Part shown: positions 8,201-18,006 of the stretch, in pieces
How the letters are laid out: every line of letters starts with the position of its first letter
Numbering within the stretch: position 1 is the first letter of the stretch
Source: CALBPI01 sp963922335
Lineage (GTDB): Bacteria > Pseudomonadota > Gammaproteobacteria > Steroidobacterales > Woeseiaceae
Length of the DNA: 64,000 bases
NCBI GenBank assembly: GCA_963922335.1
Contig: CAWUIB010000003.1
Location: 348,007-412,006, forward strand
Direction: 5' to 3'
The notes under the pieces: model-generated
What the model saw: the letters and a program-made list of their open reading frames with translations, nothing else
What the model was told of the DNA's origin: nothing
Databases searched by the model: none
Translations under genes and position numbers: made by a program

Positions 8201-9904
8201 ATGCGTATTCTGCTGCTTTGCCATTCGTTCAACAGTCTTTCGCAGCGTGTGTTTGTTGCGTTGGATGAGCGTGGTCATGAAGTCAGCGTTGAATACGATA
8301 TCAATGACGCCAACACCGCAGACGCCGTGTTGCGCTTTCAGCCCGATCTGATCGTTGCACCATTCCTGAAGCGAAAGATTCCGGCGAGTGTGTGGTCTGT
8401 CGTACCGTGCTTCATCGTGCATCCGGGTGTGGTTGGTGACCGCGGCCCCTCCGCGCTCGACTGGGCCATAGTGGACAATCGAGACGAGTGGGGTGTGACG
8501 GTCCTGCAGGCGAATGAGGAGTTTGATGCCGGGACGGTTTGGGCGAGCCGACGGTTCCCGCTGCGGGCGGCGCGGAAAGCGAGCATCTATCGCAGCGAGG
8601 TCACTCGGCACGCGGTCGATGCGGTGGTTGAGGCTGTAGGCAGGTACCAGTCCGGGCAATCCGCACCACCGCCGCAATCCGTTGAGCCTGGTATCGGATG
8701 GCGTGCGTTGATACGACAAAGTGATCGAAACATCGACTGGCACGGTGACGATACCCAGTCGATTCTGCGGAAAATTCGATCTGCAGATGGATTCCCTGGC
8801 GTTTCGTGCGAGCTTGGTGGCCGCGAGGTTCGTGTATTCGATGCACGCGAGGCGCCCGGACACCGGGGTGCCCCTGGCAAGTTGCTTGCGATATCCGGAC
8901 CTGCTGTGCTCGTTGGTACCCGAGACAATGCCGTGTGGATCGGTCATGCACTCGATCGTGCATCGACGCACCGCTTCAAGTTGCCGGCTTCATTGGTGTT
9001 GAGCCACGCCTGCGAAGCGCTGCCGCGAATCCCACCGGATTCCAGAGATGGTTACACCGAGATTCGTACACGGACTCGTGATGAGGTCGTCTATCTGCAC
9101 TTTGAGTTCTACAACGGTGCGATGAGCGCGGGACAGTGTGCTCGATTGCTCTCCGCCTTTATTTCCGCACGCGAGACCAAGCCGAGGGTGATCGTACTTG
9201 CCGGTGGTTCCGACTTTTGGTCGAACGGCATGCACCTGAATCTGATTGAGGCGAGTGATCAGCCTGCCGACGCGTCCTGGGCGAATATCAATGCGATCAA
9301 CGATCTCTCACACGAGATCATCACGACCACCGATTGCTTAACGGTAGCCGCATTGAACGGTAATGCAGGCGCTGGTGGCGTTTTCCTCGCGCGGGCTGCG
9401 GATCAGGTTTGGGCCCATGCAGATACTGTTCTGAATCCGCATTACAAGGATATGGGCAGTCTCTATGGCTCTGAATACTGGACCTACCTGTTGCCGCGTA
9501 GTTGTGGAAAAGAACGCGCGCGCCGTGTGATCGACGCGCGTTTGCCGATTGGCGCAGGCGATGCGCTTTCGCTCGGACTTGTCGATGACATGATCGCCGA
9601 TAGCCGAAGCGAATTCCCGGCAGCGATGCTGCAGCACGCGCAGACGCTTGCGACGGACGATGCGTTTAACAGTTTGCTGGAACGCAAGCATGCAGCACGT
9701 CTCGCGGACGAGGCGACGAAACCGCTCGCGGACTATCGACGGGAAGAGCTCGAGCGCATGCGCGAGAATTTCTACGGCTTTGATCCGAGTTATCACATCG
9801 CTCGCTATAACTTCGTCCACAAGGTGCCGCGCTCCCATACTCCGCTGACGTTGGCACGCCATCGTTCGATTGTGGCGAGAGAAGACTCAAGGCAAGCTTC
9901 ATGA
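8201..9904 (+). CDS. hypX: HypX, CO-ligand synthesis from formyl-tetrahydrofolate
   Basis: HypX (HoxX) makes the CO ligand of the active site from N10-formyl-tetrahydrofolate under air. The N-terminal part resembles formyltransferases (LLCHSFNSLSQRV, FIVHPGVVGDRGPSALDWAI). The C-terminal part, from about residue 290, is an enoyl-CoA hydratase/crotonase-like domain (RVIVLAGGSDFWSNGMHLN, NGNAGAGGVFLARAADQVWA) where formyl-CoA is thought to be decarbonylated. I chose ATG 8201, one base after the hypE stop, giving 567 residues. Its presence implies hydrogenase assembly in oxygen. Confidence 0.93.
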   Translation: MRILLLCHSFNSLSQRVFVALDERGHEVSVEYDINDANTADAVLRFQPDLIVAPFLKRKIPASVWSVVPCFIVHPGVVGDRGPSALDWAIVDNRDEWGVTVLQANEEFDAGTVWASRRFPLRAARKASIYRSEVTRHAVDAVVEAVGRYQSGQSAPPPQSVEPGIGWRALIRQSDRNIDWHGDDTQSILRKIRSADGFPGVSCELGGREVRVFDAREAPGHRGAPGKLLAISGPAVLVGTRDNAVWIGHALDRASTHRFKLPASLVLSHACEALPRIPPDSRDGYTEIRTRTRDEVVYLHFEFYNGAMSAGQCARLLSAFISARETKPRVIVLAGGSDFWSNGMHLNLIEASDQPADASWANINAINDLSHEIITTTDCLTVAALNGNAGAGGVFLARAADQVWAHADTVLNPHYKDMGSLYGSEYWTYLLPRSCGKERARRVIDARLPIGAGDALSLGLVDDMIADSRSEFPAAMLQHAQTLATDDAFNSLLERKHAARLADEATKPLADYRREELERMRENFYGFDPSYHIARYNFVHKVPRSHTPLTLARHRSIVAREDSRQAS

Positions 9905-11385
9905 GCTCGATGCCAACACTGCTTGTGGCCAGCGATGACGGCGCAGCGCGCGCGTCGCTTCAGGATCTATTGAGCGATGAGTTCGACGTCAAGGTGGCTT
10001 CCAGTCTGGACGAGGCGCAGACCATACTGAAGTCGGAGTGGGTCCAGATCATTCTCTGTGATCAACGCATGCCCGAGCAAAGTGGCATTGAGTTTCTGGA
10101 GTCGGTGCGGGTGCTTTGGCCTGAAGTGATCCGTATGGTCGTTGCGGTGAATCCGGATCATGACGAGGTGCTCTCGGCAATCAATGGCGCTGGTATCTAT
10201 CAACTCGTTACCAAGCCCTGGGATGAAACCGAACTACGTCTTTCTCTGAACAATGCGGCAGAGCTTTTCCGTCTGAATCGAAAAAACGAATTGCTGTCGC
10301 TTGAGTTGAAATCCGTTCCCAAGCGTACGGCGGAGGCTTCGACACAACGCCGAGACCAACACCACCGCGAGCATCACGTTGACGATGGCATTGTGCGCTC
10401 CCAAGAGAGCCCAATGAACGCTATTTGCGACAAGCTGAAACAGGTAGCGCCATTTGATATTTCGGTACTCCTGACCGGCGAATCCGGCACTGGGAAAGAG
10501 CTCGCAGCACGTGCGCTGCATCAAAATAGCCTGCGGTGGGAAAAGCCGTTCGTGGTTGAGAACTGTGGTGCACTGCCCGACGAGCTCCTTGAGAGTGAGT
10601 TGTTCGGCTACAAGCGTGGTGCATTCACAGGTGCAATCGGAGATCGCGCGGGGCTGTTTGAGCGTGCCAACGGTGGCACGGTTTTTCTGGATGAGGTCGG
10701 AGAGATTTCTCCTGCCTTTCAGGTCAAGTTGCTACGCGTTTTGCAGGACGGTGAAGTTCGACCGCTCGGTTCCGGTCAGACGCGTCGCGTCGATGTGCGT
10801 GTCATTGCTGCAACCAATCGTGATCTGGAGGCGGATGTTGCCGCGGGTCGATTCCGTGAAGACCTTTACTATAGATTGGCGGCGGTGACGGTCCTTCTCC
10901 CACCGGTTCGGGAGCGTTTGATTGATCTGCCGATGTTGTCTCAAGCGCTACTGGCACAGGCCAGCCGACGCTTCGGAAAACCTGCTGAGCGATTCACAAA
11001 GGAAACACTGGCCTGCATGGCGGACTACCCATGGCCGGGAAACGTTAGAGAGCTGCGTAACGAGATCGAGCGAATGCTGGTGGAGAGCGATGACTCCGTG
11101 CTGGGCGCCGAACTGTTGTCACCTCGAGTCCTTGCGGCCAACCCCGAAGTCGATGATTCGGATATCGCGATGATCAACAGGCCTGATCTGTCGCTGAAGG
11201 CGAGGGTCGAGATCGTCGAAGCGAGTATCCTCAAAGAGAGCCTCGTGCGGCACGGTTGGAATAAGACACAAACTGCTCGTGAGCTTGGCCTTTCTCGTGT
11301 TGGTCTGCGCAGCAAGCTGGAGCGCTACGGGCTTGGAAAGTTCGAGGCGTTGCATGCGATGACCGCCAAGGGCGCAACTGGCTAA
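9901..11385 (+). CDS. hoxA: HoxA/HupR NtrC-family hydrogenase regulator
   Basis: A 494-residue sigma-54-dependent activator. Residues 1-120 are a receiver domain with acidic residues D12/D13 and phospho-acceptor D54 in LCDQRMPEQSG. The AAA+ domain has Walker A GESGTGKE (near 193) and the sigma-54 contact loop GAFTGA (near 240). A Fis-type helix-turn-helix lies at the C-terminus (NKTQTARELGLSRVGLRSKL). In known systems HoxA/HupR activates hydrogenase genes in the unphosphorylated state and a kinase (HoxJ/HupT) represses it; no kinase gene lies beside it here. It overlaps the hypX stop by 4 bases. Confidence 0.92.
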   Translation: MSSMPTLLVASDDGAARASLQDLLSDEFDVKVASSLDEAQTILKSEWVQIILCDQRMPEQSGIEFLESVRVLWPEVIRMVVAVNPDHDEVLSAINGAGIYQLVTKPWDETELRLSLNNAAELFRLNRKNELLSLELKSVPKRTAEASTQRRDQHHREHHVDDGIVRSQESPMNAICDKLKQVAPFDISVLLTGESGTGKELAARALHQNSLRWEKPFVVENCGALPDELLESELFGYKRGAFTGAIGDRAGLFERANGGTVFLDEVGEISPAFQVKLLRVLQDGEVRPLGSGQTRRVDVRVIAATNRDLEADVAAGRFREDLYYRLAAVTVLLPPVRERLIDLPMLSQALLAQASRRFGKPAERFTKETLACMADYPWPGNVRELRNEIERMLVESDDSVLGAELLSPRVLAANPEVDDSDIAMINRPDLSLKARVEIVEASILKESLVRHGWNKTQTARELGLSRVGLRSKLERYGLGKFEALHAMTAKGATG

Positions 11386-11392
11386 TCTCTTT

Positions 11393-13702
11393 ATGGCCGT
11401 CGCTGCTGAGCGTATTCGCGTGACCGGTACCGTCCAGGGCGTCGGGTTTCGTCCGACGGTGTGGCGGTTGGCGAAAGAGTGTGGAATCAGCGGCACCGTA
11501 CTCAATGATGGTGCCGGTGTTTTGATCAATGCCTGGGGTGAGCAGGAAGCCCTGGACCGATTGGCGGGGCGTCTGCAAGACGAGTTACCGCCACTATCTC
11601 GGATCGATTCCGTTACTCGAGCACCGTTGTTCGAGTCAGAGGCACCAAAAGACTTTTCGATTGCACCGAGTGTGTCGGATGCGATCCAGACGGATATCGC
11701 CGCCGATGCCGCCACTTGCGACGCTTGCTTATCCGACATCTTTGACCCTGATAATCGTCGCTATCGATATCCGTTTACCAACTGCACGCACTGCGGCCCT
11801 CGGCTATCGATCGTGCGCGAGCTTCCGTACGACCGCCCCAAGACCTCGATGGCGGAGTTCACGATGTGTGACGCCTGTGGGCGAGAGTACGAAGATCCTT
11901 CGGACCGACGGTTCCACGCACAACCGAACGCGTGCTCCGAGTGTGGGCCACGCCTGTGGCTGGAGCTAGACGGTGGTGAGGTCATCGAGTCTGACGTTTT
12001 CGAGACCGTAGACTCCTTGTTGAGTCGCGGTCGCATTCTCGCGATCAAGGGTCTCGGCGGTTTTCATCTGGCTTGCTGCGCCGCTGACGCCGACGCGGTG
12101 GAAACGCTCCGTCGTCGCAAGCGCCGTCCGACGAAGCCGTTTGCGTTGATGGCGAAAGATATCGAGATGGTGCGGCGCTACGCCAACCTTTCCGACAAAG
12201 AGGTCGACCTTTTGCGTAGTCCTGAGGCGCCGATTGTGATCCTGCAACGAAAGGACCATGCACTACCGGAGTCTGTCGCACCTGGGCAGGACTCGCTCGG
12301 CTTTATGCTTCCGTACACACCCATGCATCACCTGTTAATGGAGCACAGAAGCGCGCCGTTAATCATGACGTCCGGAAACGCCACGGGCTCACCGCAATGT
12401 ATCTCCAATACAGTCGCTCGGTCACAGCTCTCGAGCGTTGCCGATGACTTTTTGTTGCACGACAGGGAGATCGTCAATCGGCTCGACGATTCGGTGGCTC
12501 GGGTGATCGATGGGCAACCCACGTTGCTGCGTCGTGCTCGCGGATATGCACCGGTCTCGATAGTGCTTCCCAAAGGGTTTGAGTCGGCGGACGGTATCGT
12601 GGCGATGGGCGGTGAGCTCAAGAATACGTTTTGTTTGGTGAATGATGGACGCGCCGTCATGTCGCAGCACATCGGCGATCTCGACAACGCCGATGTGCTT
12701 CGTGAGGCAGAGCAGGCACAGAGACTTTACCGTGATCTGTACGCGTTCCGACCGACGACAGTAGTAGTAGACGAGCACCCGGACTTTTCCACCACAGTGG
12801 CGCGTGGCATTGATGCCGCGACTATCGAGACGGTGCAGCATCACCACGCGCACGTGGCGGCGTGCATGATCGAGCACGAGCTAGCGCTCGATGATGAGCG
12901 CGTTCTGGGCGTCGTGCTGGACGGGCTGGGTTATGGGCTTGACGGTGAGCTCTGGGGCGGTGAGTTCCTGCTGGCTGACTACAGGTCTTTCGAGCGTGTC
13001 GGGCATATCGCACCGGTTGCTTTGCTCGGATCTGAGCGCGCAATGCGTGAGCCGTGGCGCAATACGTGGGCGCATCTACACGCCGCGCTCGGTTGGGACG
13101 CGGTGGCGACGCGGTGGTCAGATTTGGAACTCGTGCAGTGGCTGGAGCAGCGATCGCCAGCAACGCTGATTGCTATGTCTGACCGGGGTATCAACTCGCC
13201 ACGTGCGTCGTCAGCAGGGCGTTTGTTCGATGCGGTTGCAGGAGCGCTTGGTCTGGCGCGGGCGCGTATCGGGTTCGAGGCGGAAGCGGCTATGGCGCTG
13301 GAGTCTCTCGCGTCTGACGCTATCGCCGGGATCAAACCTGAAGATGAATACCGCGTAATGGTTTCAAAACAGGCGCGTCCTTCGATTTCGTGGAAATCGC
13401 TGTGGGTTTCGTTGCTGGACGACCTACAAAACCGGGTTGCACACTCTGTGATCTCGGCGCGCTTCCATCGCGGCTTCAGTAGCGCCATCGGCTCGCTGGC
13501 GCTCGATCTGGCGAGTGAGCACAATCTGAATACGGTTGTACTCACGGGTGGGGTCTTCCAGAATCGCTGGGTGCGATCATTGATCAAACGCCACCTCGAA
13601 AGCGAAGGAAAGCGTGTGCTACTACCCAATTTGTATCCCGCCAACGATGGCGGGCTGTCGCTTGGTCAAGCGGCTATTGCATCGGCTCGGGCATTGACTT
13701 GA
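11393..13702 (+). CDS. hypF: HypF carbamoyltransferase
   Basis: HypF turns carbamoyl phosphate into carbamoyl adenylate and loads it onto the HypE Cys. Domains in order: acylphosphatase (GTVQGVGFRPTVWRLA), two zinc-finger-like motifs (CDACLSD with CTHCGPR; CDACGRE with CSECGPR), a YrdC/Sua5 domain (RRRKRRPTKPFALMAKD), and a Kae1-like C-terminal domain (VQHHHAHVAACM, VVLDGLGYGLDG). Length 769 is typical. It closes the operon after hoxA, whereas in many hyp operons hypF lies between hypB and hypC. Confidence 0.95.
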   Translation: MAVAAERIRVTGTVQGVGFRPTVWRLAKECGISGTVLNDGAGVLINAWGEQEALDRLAGRLQDELPPLSRIDSVTRAPLFESEAPKDFSIAPSVSDAIQTDIAADAATCDACLSDIFDPDNRRYRYPFTNCTHCGPRLSIVRELPYDRPKTSMAEFTMCDACGREYEDPSDRRFHAQPNACSECGPRLWLELDGGEVIESDVFETVDSLLSRGRILAIKGLGGFHLACCAADADAVETLRRRKRRPTKPFALMAKDIEMVRRYANLSDKEVDLLRSPEAPIVILQRKDHALPESVAPGQDSLGFMLPYTPMHHLLMEHRSAPLIMTSGNATGSPQCISNTVARSQLSSVADDFLLHDREIVNRLDDSVARVIDGQPTLLRRARGYAPVSIVLPKGFESADGIVAMGGELKNTFCLVNDGRAVMSQHIGDLDNADVLREAEQAQRLYRDLYAFRPTTVVVDEHPDFSTTVARGIDAATIETVQHHHAHVAACMIEHELALDDERVLGVVLDGLGYGLDGELWGGEFLLADYRSFERVGHIAPVALLGSERAMREPWRNTWAHLHAALGWDAVATRWSDLELVQWLEQRSPATLIAMSDRGINSPRASSAGRLFDAVAGALGLARARIGFEAEAAMALESLASDAIAGIKPEDEYRVMVSKQARPSISWKSLWVSLLDDLQNRVAHSVISARFHRGFSSAIGSLALDLASEHNLNTVVLTGGVFQNRWVRSLIKRHLESEGKRVLLPNLYPANDGGLSLGQAAIASARALT

Positions 13703-15540
13703 TCGCGCTAAACCTGCGCCCCGATCTGCGCTTGGTCGGTGTACTGCTCATGTTGTTTGTGGCCGCATGCTCGCGAGATGCTTCCACGCCATCCGCTGAT
13801 GCCGGGGTTGATGACGCGACGCTTACACCGCAAGTCGTGGCGGCGCTCGAGTCGGCCGCGCGCGGCACGCCCTTCCCCGACGATCTTCATCCGGGAACGG
13901 CAAAGACAGGTCGTGTGTTGACTGATGCGCAGGCCGCTTTCGACGTGAAGCACTACGCACTTCGCCTGCGAGTGATGCCGGAATCGTTCTCCATTGAAGG
14001 TGCGGTGACGGTCATTCTCGAGGGGATCGTGCCAACGCAGGTAGTTGAGCTCGATCTCGATCCTAACCTTGAGATTGTCGCTGCGTCGCACAATGGTCAG
14101 ACACGACCGGTGCGCCGCGAGGAGGATCGATTCTCGATCATATTGGCCGGGCCGCTGAAGTCCGGTGAGCGCACCAGTGTCACTGTCGAGTATCGCGGAC
14201 AACCTCATATTGCAAAGGCCCCGCCATGGCACGGCGGATTCGTTTGGTCGGAGCACGAGGGCACACCCTGGTTTGCAACCGCGGTACAAACCGAGGGTTG
14301 TGATTTGTGGTGGCCTTGCAAGGACACCTATGCGGATAAACCTGACGACGGGGCATCGGTCGGCGTGCTCGACCGCATGGAGGTCGGCGACGATGGTTTC
14401 GATACCTGGTTCTGGTCCTCGCGCCACCCTTACACCGGTTATGCGATCGCAATCAACGGGGGTCCGTTTGTTCGCATCGAAGAAGAATATCAGGGTGTCA
14501 GTGGTGTCTTTCCGGTGCAATTCTGGGCGCTACCGAAGAACGAACAGAACGCGCGGAATCTGATTAAGAGCGACGTGCGTCCACACCTTGAGTTTTTCGA
14601 ACGTCTCTTGGGCCCTTATCCCTGGGGTGATGAGAAAGCAGGCTTTGTTGAGACCCCGCATCTTGGTATGGAGCACCAGACCATCAACGCCTACGGTGAA
14701 CAATATTCGCGCGGCAGCCATGGCTTCGATCAGTTGCTGCACCATGAGCTGGCGCATGAGTGGTTTGGCAATGTCATGACTCATGCACGACCCGAGGACT
14801 CCTGGGTGCACGAGGGCTACGCCTCCTACATGCAGGCGGTCTATGCGGAGCAGATCACGGGCCGCATGGGATACTTCGATCGCATGTTCAATGCCTACAC
14901 ACATTCGGAGCATTGCGTTGCTGTCGCACAGCCAGAAGTGGTCGATGTGGGCGAGGCATTCGACAACCGCGACATCTACACCAAAGGAGCGTGGATGCTG
15001 CACACGCTTCGAAACTACATCGGTGAGTATGCTTTCTGGGCGGGTACACGCCGCCTGATCTATGGCACGGACGATCCATGGTCGCTGCAATACCCGATCC
15101 GAACGCGCTATCGGGATACTCAGGAGTTTGTCCGGATCATGTCCGATGTAGCAGGCGAAGACATCGGCTGGTTGGTCGACACTTATCTCTACGAGGCCGG
15201 AATGCCCGAGCTTCGGACTACGCGAGAGGGTGGGCGGCTAGATCTGGAATGGATCGTCCCGGGTGGACGAGCATTTCCGATGCCGGTGACCGTCAGCATC
15301 GACGGTGAGTCGGTGGTGGTGCCGATGACGTCAGAGTCGAGATCGATAGAGGTGCCGAGTGAGGCGCGGGTGGTTATCGACCCGGAGAGCCATATCTTGC
15401 GCGCATTACCCATAATCGATAACTGCGAGGCGCAAACCGACTCACAGATGCAGGACAATATCGACCGATACTCGCGTATGGCGCGAGAATACGGCTGGCG
15501 TCGGCAAGCGACGTCCCGAGCCGATCGGGACGAAGAGTGA
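13699..15540 (+). CDS. M1-family zinc metallopeptidase, lipoprotein
   Basis: A gluzincin of the M1 aminopeptidase family: zinc motif HELAHEW (H349, E350, H353) with the third ligand E372 in HEGYAS, and a substrate-side LGMEHQ segment. The N-terminus has a signal peptide with lipobox (VAAC), so the enzyme should be anchored in an envelope membrane and trim peptides outside the cytoplasm. The only start upstream of the signal peptide is a TTG at 13699, overlapping the hypF stop by 4 bases, so translation may be coupled. It has no evident role in hydrogenase assembly. The family is clear; the start is less so. Confidence 0.85.
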   Translation: MIALNLRPDLRLVGVLLMLFVAACSRDASTPSADAGVDDATLTPQVVAALESAARGTPFPDDLHPGTAKTGRVLTDAQAAFDVKHYALRLRVMPESFSIEGAVTVILEGIVPTQVVELDLDPNLEIVAASHNGQTRPVRREEDRFSIILAGPLKSGERTSVTVEYRGQPHIAKAPPWHGGFVWSEHEGTPWFATAVQTEGCDLWWPCKDTYADKPDDGASVGVLDRMEVGDDGFDTWFWSSRHPYTGYAIAINGGPFVRIEEEYQGVSGVFPVQFWALPKNEQNARNLIKSDVRPHLEFFERLLGPYPWGDEKAGFVETPHLGMEHQTINAYGEQYSRGSHGFDQLLHHELAHEWFGNVMTHARPEDSWVHEGYASYMQAVYAEQITGRMGYFDRMFNAYTHSEHCVAVAQPEVVDVGEAFDNRDIYTKGAWMLHTLRNYIGEYAFWAGTRRLIYGTDDPWSLQYPIRTRYRDTQEFVRIMSDVAGEDIGWLVDTYLYEAGMPELRTTREGGRLDLEWIVPGGRAFPMPVTVSIDGESVVVPMTSESRSIEVPSEARVVIDPESHILRALPIIDNCEAQTDSQMQDNIDRYSRMAREYGWRRQATSRADRDEE

Positions 15541-15617
15541 TTTTCTACCGTTGCGATTGAATCCGGCGCGCGAGGATCGACGAATCCTTGCCAACACATA
15601 CCGAGCAGGGAACAGCG

Positions 15618-18002
15618 ATGGATTCAGCGATACGGATGACGATTCGGGCGTTTATCGGGATGGCCCTGTTCTTCGCAGCGCCTGCGTTTGCGGATACCGG
15701 CGGCCTGGTCATCGACGTGACCGATGCGGCGACCCGTCGTGCGCTGCCGAACGTCACGATTGTTCTGGAGGCTCGCGATGGCGAGCGCCGGAGCGCGGTG
15801 ACTGATGCCTCGGGCGAAGTCGTATTCAGCGATATGCCAATCGGCTTCTACACGTTGACGGCGAGCGCAGAAGGTAAGGCCCCAGCCGTGGAGCCCGAGG
15901 TGCGGGTACTTCCCCAGCAGCAGCGGGTGTTTGCCGTTGAGTTACAGACGACGAATACACCCATCGATGAGCTGGTGGTCACAGGGCGCGCGCGCCGCGG
16001 CGATGCATTCAGTGGTGTCAGTTCCAGCTATTTCAGCCGCGATGAGCTTCGTAACGCTGTGGGCAGCGGCAGCGATGTTATGCGTGCGCTCGACGGTTTG
16101 CCCGGGATCAACTCCACGGGAGAATTCGCGAACTTCACCGTGCGCGGAAGAGGGCCACGCAATAACCTGATTTTCGTCGATGGATTTCCACTCGATAAGG
16201 TCGTGCATTTTGACCAGTCCCTGGGCGAGGACTCGGACATCGAAGGCGGCGGGCGATTCTCTATTTTTGCACCGAACTCAATTGCCGGCGCCGAGTTCTC
16301 ACCCGGGGGGTGGAGCGCCGCATTTGGTGGGCGATCCGGATCTTTGCTGCAACTCGAAGTTGCCGGGGGCAGTCCGACACCTACGGCGAGTCTGCGCGCT
16401 GATATCACCGGTGCCGAGGTCGTTTACGACGGACCGAGTGGACTTGATAACGACACATCCGTGTTTTTTACCGCCCGGCAATTTGATTTCGGGCGGTTGT
16501 TCGAACAAATCGACAACGGAGATATCGGGAGTCCTGAGCTGACTGACGTGATCCTGAAGACAGTGACTTCACTCGACACGAATAACGAGCTGGAGTTTCT
16601 CGCCATTACTGCGCCGGAGCAGTTCACCCGCGACATCGACAATGTCCTGGAAGACGAGCAACTTGAGGATGTGTCCATTGTCGATACCGAACAGGACCTC
16701 TCGCTGATTGGCGTCACCTGGCGGCGATTGGTGGGCGATACCGGTGAGTGGACGAACCGTGTCTACTGGCGGGACAGCCAGAAGTCTTCCGCTGAAGGTG
16801 AGTCGTTTCCGGATCTCGTGCCCGCAGGAACACCGGCGAGCCAGATTCCTGTGAATCCGCGGATCTTCACGTTGGAGGAGGGCGAAACCGAGATCGGCTG
16901 GCGCAGCGACTATCGTGCGCTGAACCGATTCGGTGGCTTTTCAATGGGCCTGCGCGCTGTCCAGATCGACGCCGATTTCACGGTCAACTTGCGAGAAGAC
17001 TGGACGCGCTATGTCTTCGAGACCGATGATCCGCGACCTGCCGGTCAGGACTTCATTGTCTGGACGCCCGACAACATTAACTCTCGATTGGATGCATCGG
17101 AACTGAACTATGCGGTGTTCGCAGAGCAGGTATTCGAGTTCGACCGTTGGGACCTTCGAGCTGGACTGAGGTTCGATCGAGACGGCTTTTCCGATCAGTC
17201 GCTTTTCTCACCGCGCTTGTCCGCCAATTACCAGTACTCGCCCGAACTTCGGTTCTCTGCAACCGCAGGCGTGTTCTATGAGTCCCCGAGGTTTCTGACT
17301 CGAGGCGCGAATCCCGACAATGCGACCCTCAGGAACGAGGAGATCACACACCTTAGCGCCGGTTTCGAGCGGCGTTGGGGTGACGACTGGAGCTTCTTGT
17401 TCGAGGCTTACTATCAGGAACTCGATGACCTGGTTGCCGACAGTGGACGTGCCGATGCACGCGCGACCAACGCAGGAGACGGCACGAACCTCGGCGCAGA
17501 CATTGTCATCAATCGGACTTTCGCTGATGGTTGGTCAGCTAATGCGACTTATTCCTACAACCGTTCCCGACTTGATGACAACGATGGACGTGGCGAATAC
17601 ACCGCCGACTTCAGCCGCCGCCACTTCGTGACATTGGCAGCCCGCTGGGAAATCAACGCCGAGTGGCAGGTCGCTGCGCGTTGGAAATATGGCAGCGGAC
17701 GCCCGGATGATGCGTTCGTCGTCAACAACAACGTGTTGGGCGATGGCGCACCATTGCGTTTCTCAAAAGAAATCATTACCGAGAACGCGGTGACTTTGGA
17801 TGACTACCATGGTCTGAACATTCGGGTCGATTATCGACAACCACTGGGCTTCGTCGACTTTGTTCTGTTTCTGGATGTCATCAATGTCTACGGTGGCCCG
17901 ATCGGACAGCCGCCGGGGTTCAATCCACGCACTGGGCAGTCAGTGGATGAGGAGGATGGCGCATTCCCACTCATCGGATTGATTCTCGAAAAGTCCTGGT
18001 AG
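15618..18002 (+). CDS. TonB-dependent outer-membrane receptor with N-terminal carboxypeptidase-regulatory-like domain
   Basis: A 794-residue receptor for energised uptake across the outer membrane. The signal peptide ends near AFA/DTGG. A CarboxypepD_reg-like beta-sandwich follows (residues 26-110), then a plug domain (VMRALDGLPGIN, NFTVRGRGPRNNLIFVDGFP), then a long beta-barrel. No classical TonB box or FeCxxC substrate motif lets me name the ligand. ATG 15618 follows GCAGGGA; the upstream TTG at 15588 is less likely. Its stop is 4 bases from the convergent yceH stop. It follows the M1 peptidase, so peptide-derived ligands are possible but unproven. Confidence 0.88.
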   Translation: MDSAIRMTIRAFIGMALFFAAPAFADTGGLVIDVTDAATRRALPNVTIVLEARDGERRSAVTDASGEVVFSDMPIGFYTLTASAEGKAPAVEPEVRVLPQQQRVFAVELQTTNTPIDELVVTGRARRGDAFSGVSSSYFSRDELRNAVGSGSDVMRALDGLPGINSTGEFANFTVRGRGPRNNLIFVDGFPLDKVVHFDQSLGEDSDIEGGGRFSIFAPNSIAGAEFSPGGWSAAFGGRSGSLLQLEVAGGSPTPTASLRADITGAEVVYDGPSGLDNDTSVFFTARQFDFGRLFEQIDNGDIGSPELTDVILKTVTSLDTNNELEFLAITAPEQFTRDIDNVLEDEQLEDVSIVDTEQDLSLIGVTWRRLVGDTGEWTNRVYWRDSQKSSAEGESFPDLVPAGTPASQIPVNPRIFTLEEGETEIGWRSDYRALNRFGGFSMGLRAVQIDADFTVNLREDWTRYVFETDDPRPAGQDFIVWTPDNINSRLDASELNYAVFAEQVFEFDRWDLRAGLRFDRDGFSDQSLFSPRLSANYQYSPELRFSATAGVFYESPRFLTRGANPDNATLRNEEITHLSAGFERRWGDDWSFLFEAYYQELDDLVADSGRADARATNAGDGTNLGADIVINRTFADGWSANATYSYNRSRLDDNDGRGEYTADFSRRHFVTLAARWEINAEWQVAARWKYGSGRPDDAFVVNNNVLGDGAPLRFSKEIITENAVTLDDYHGLNIRVDYRQPLGFVDFVLFLDVINVYGGPIGQPPGFNPRTGQSVDEEDGAFPLIGLILEKSW

Positions 18003-18006
18003 TTGG

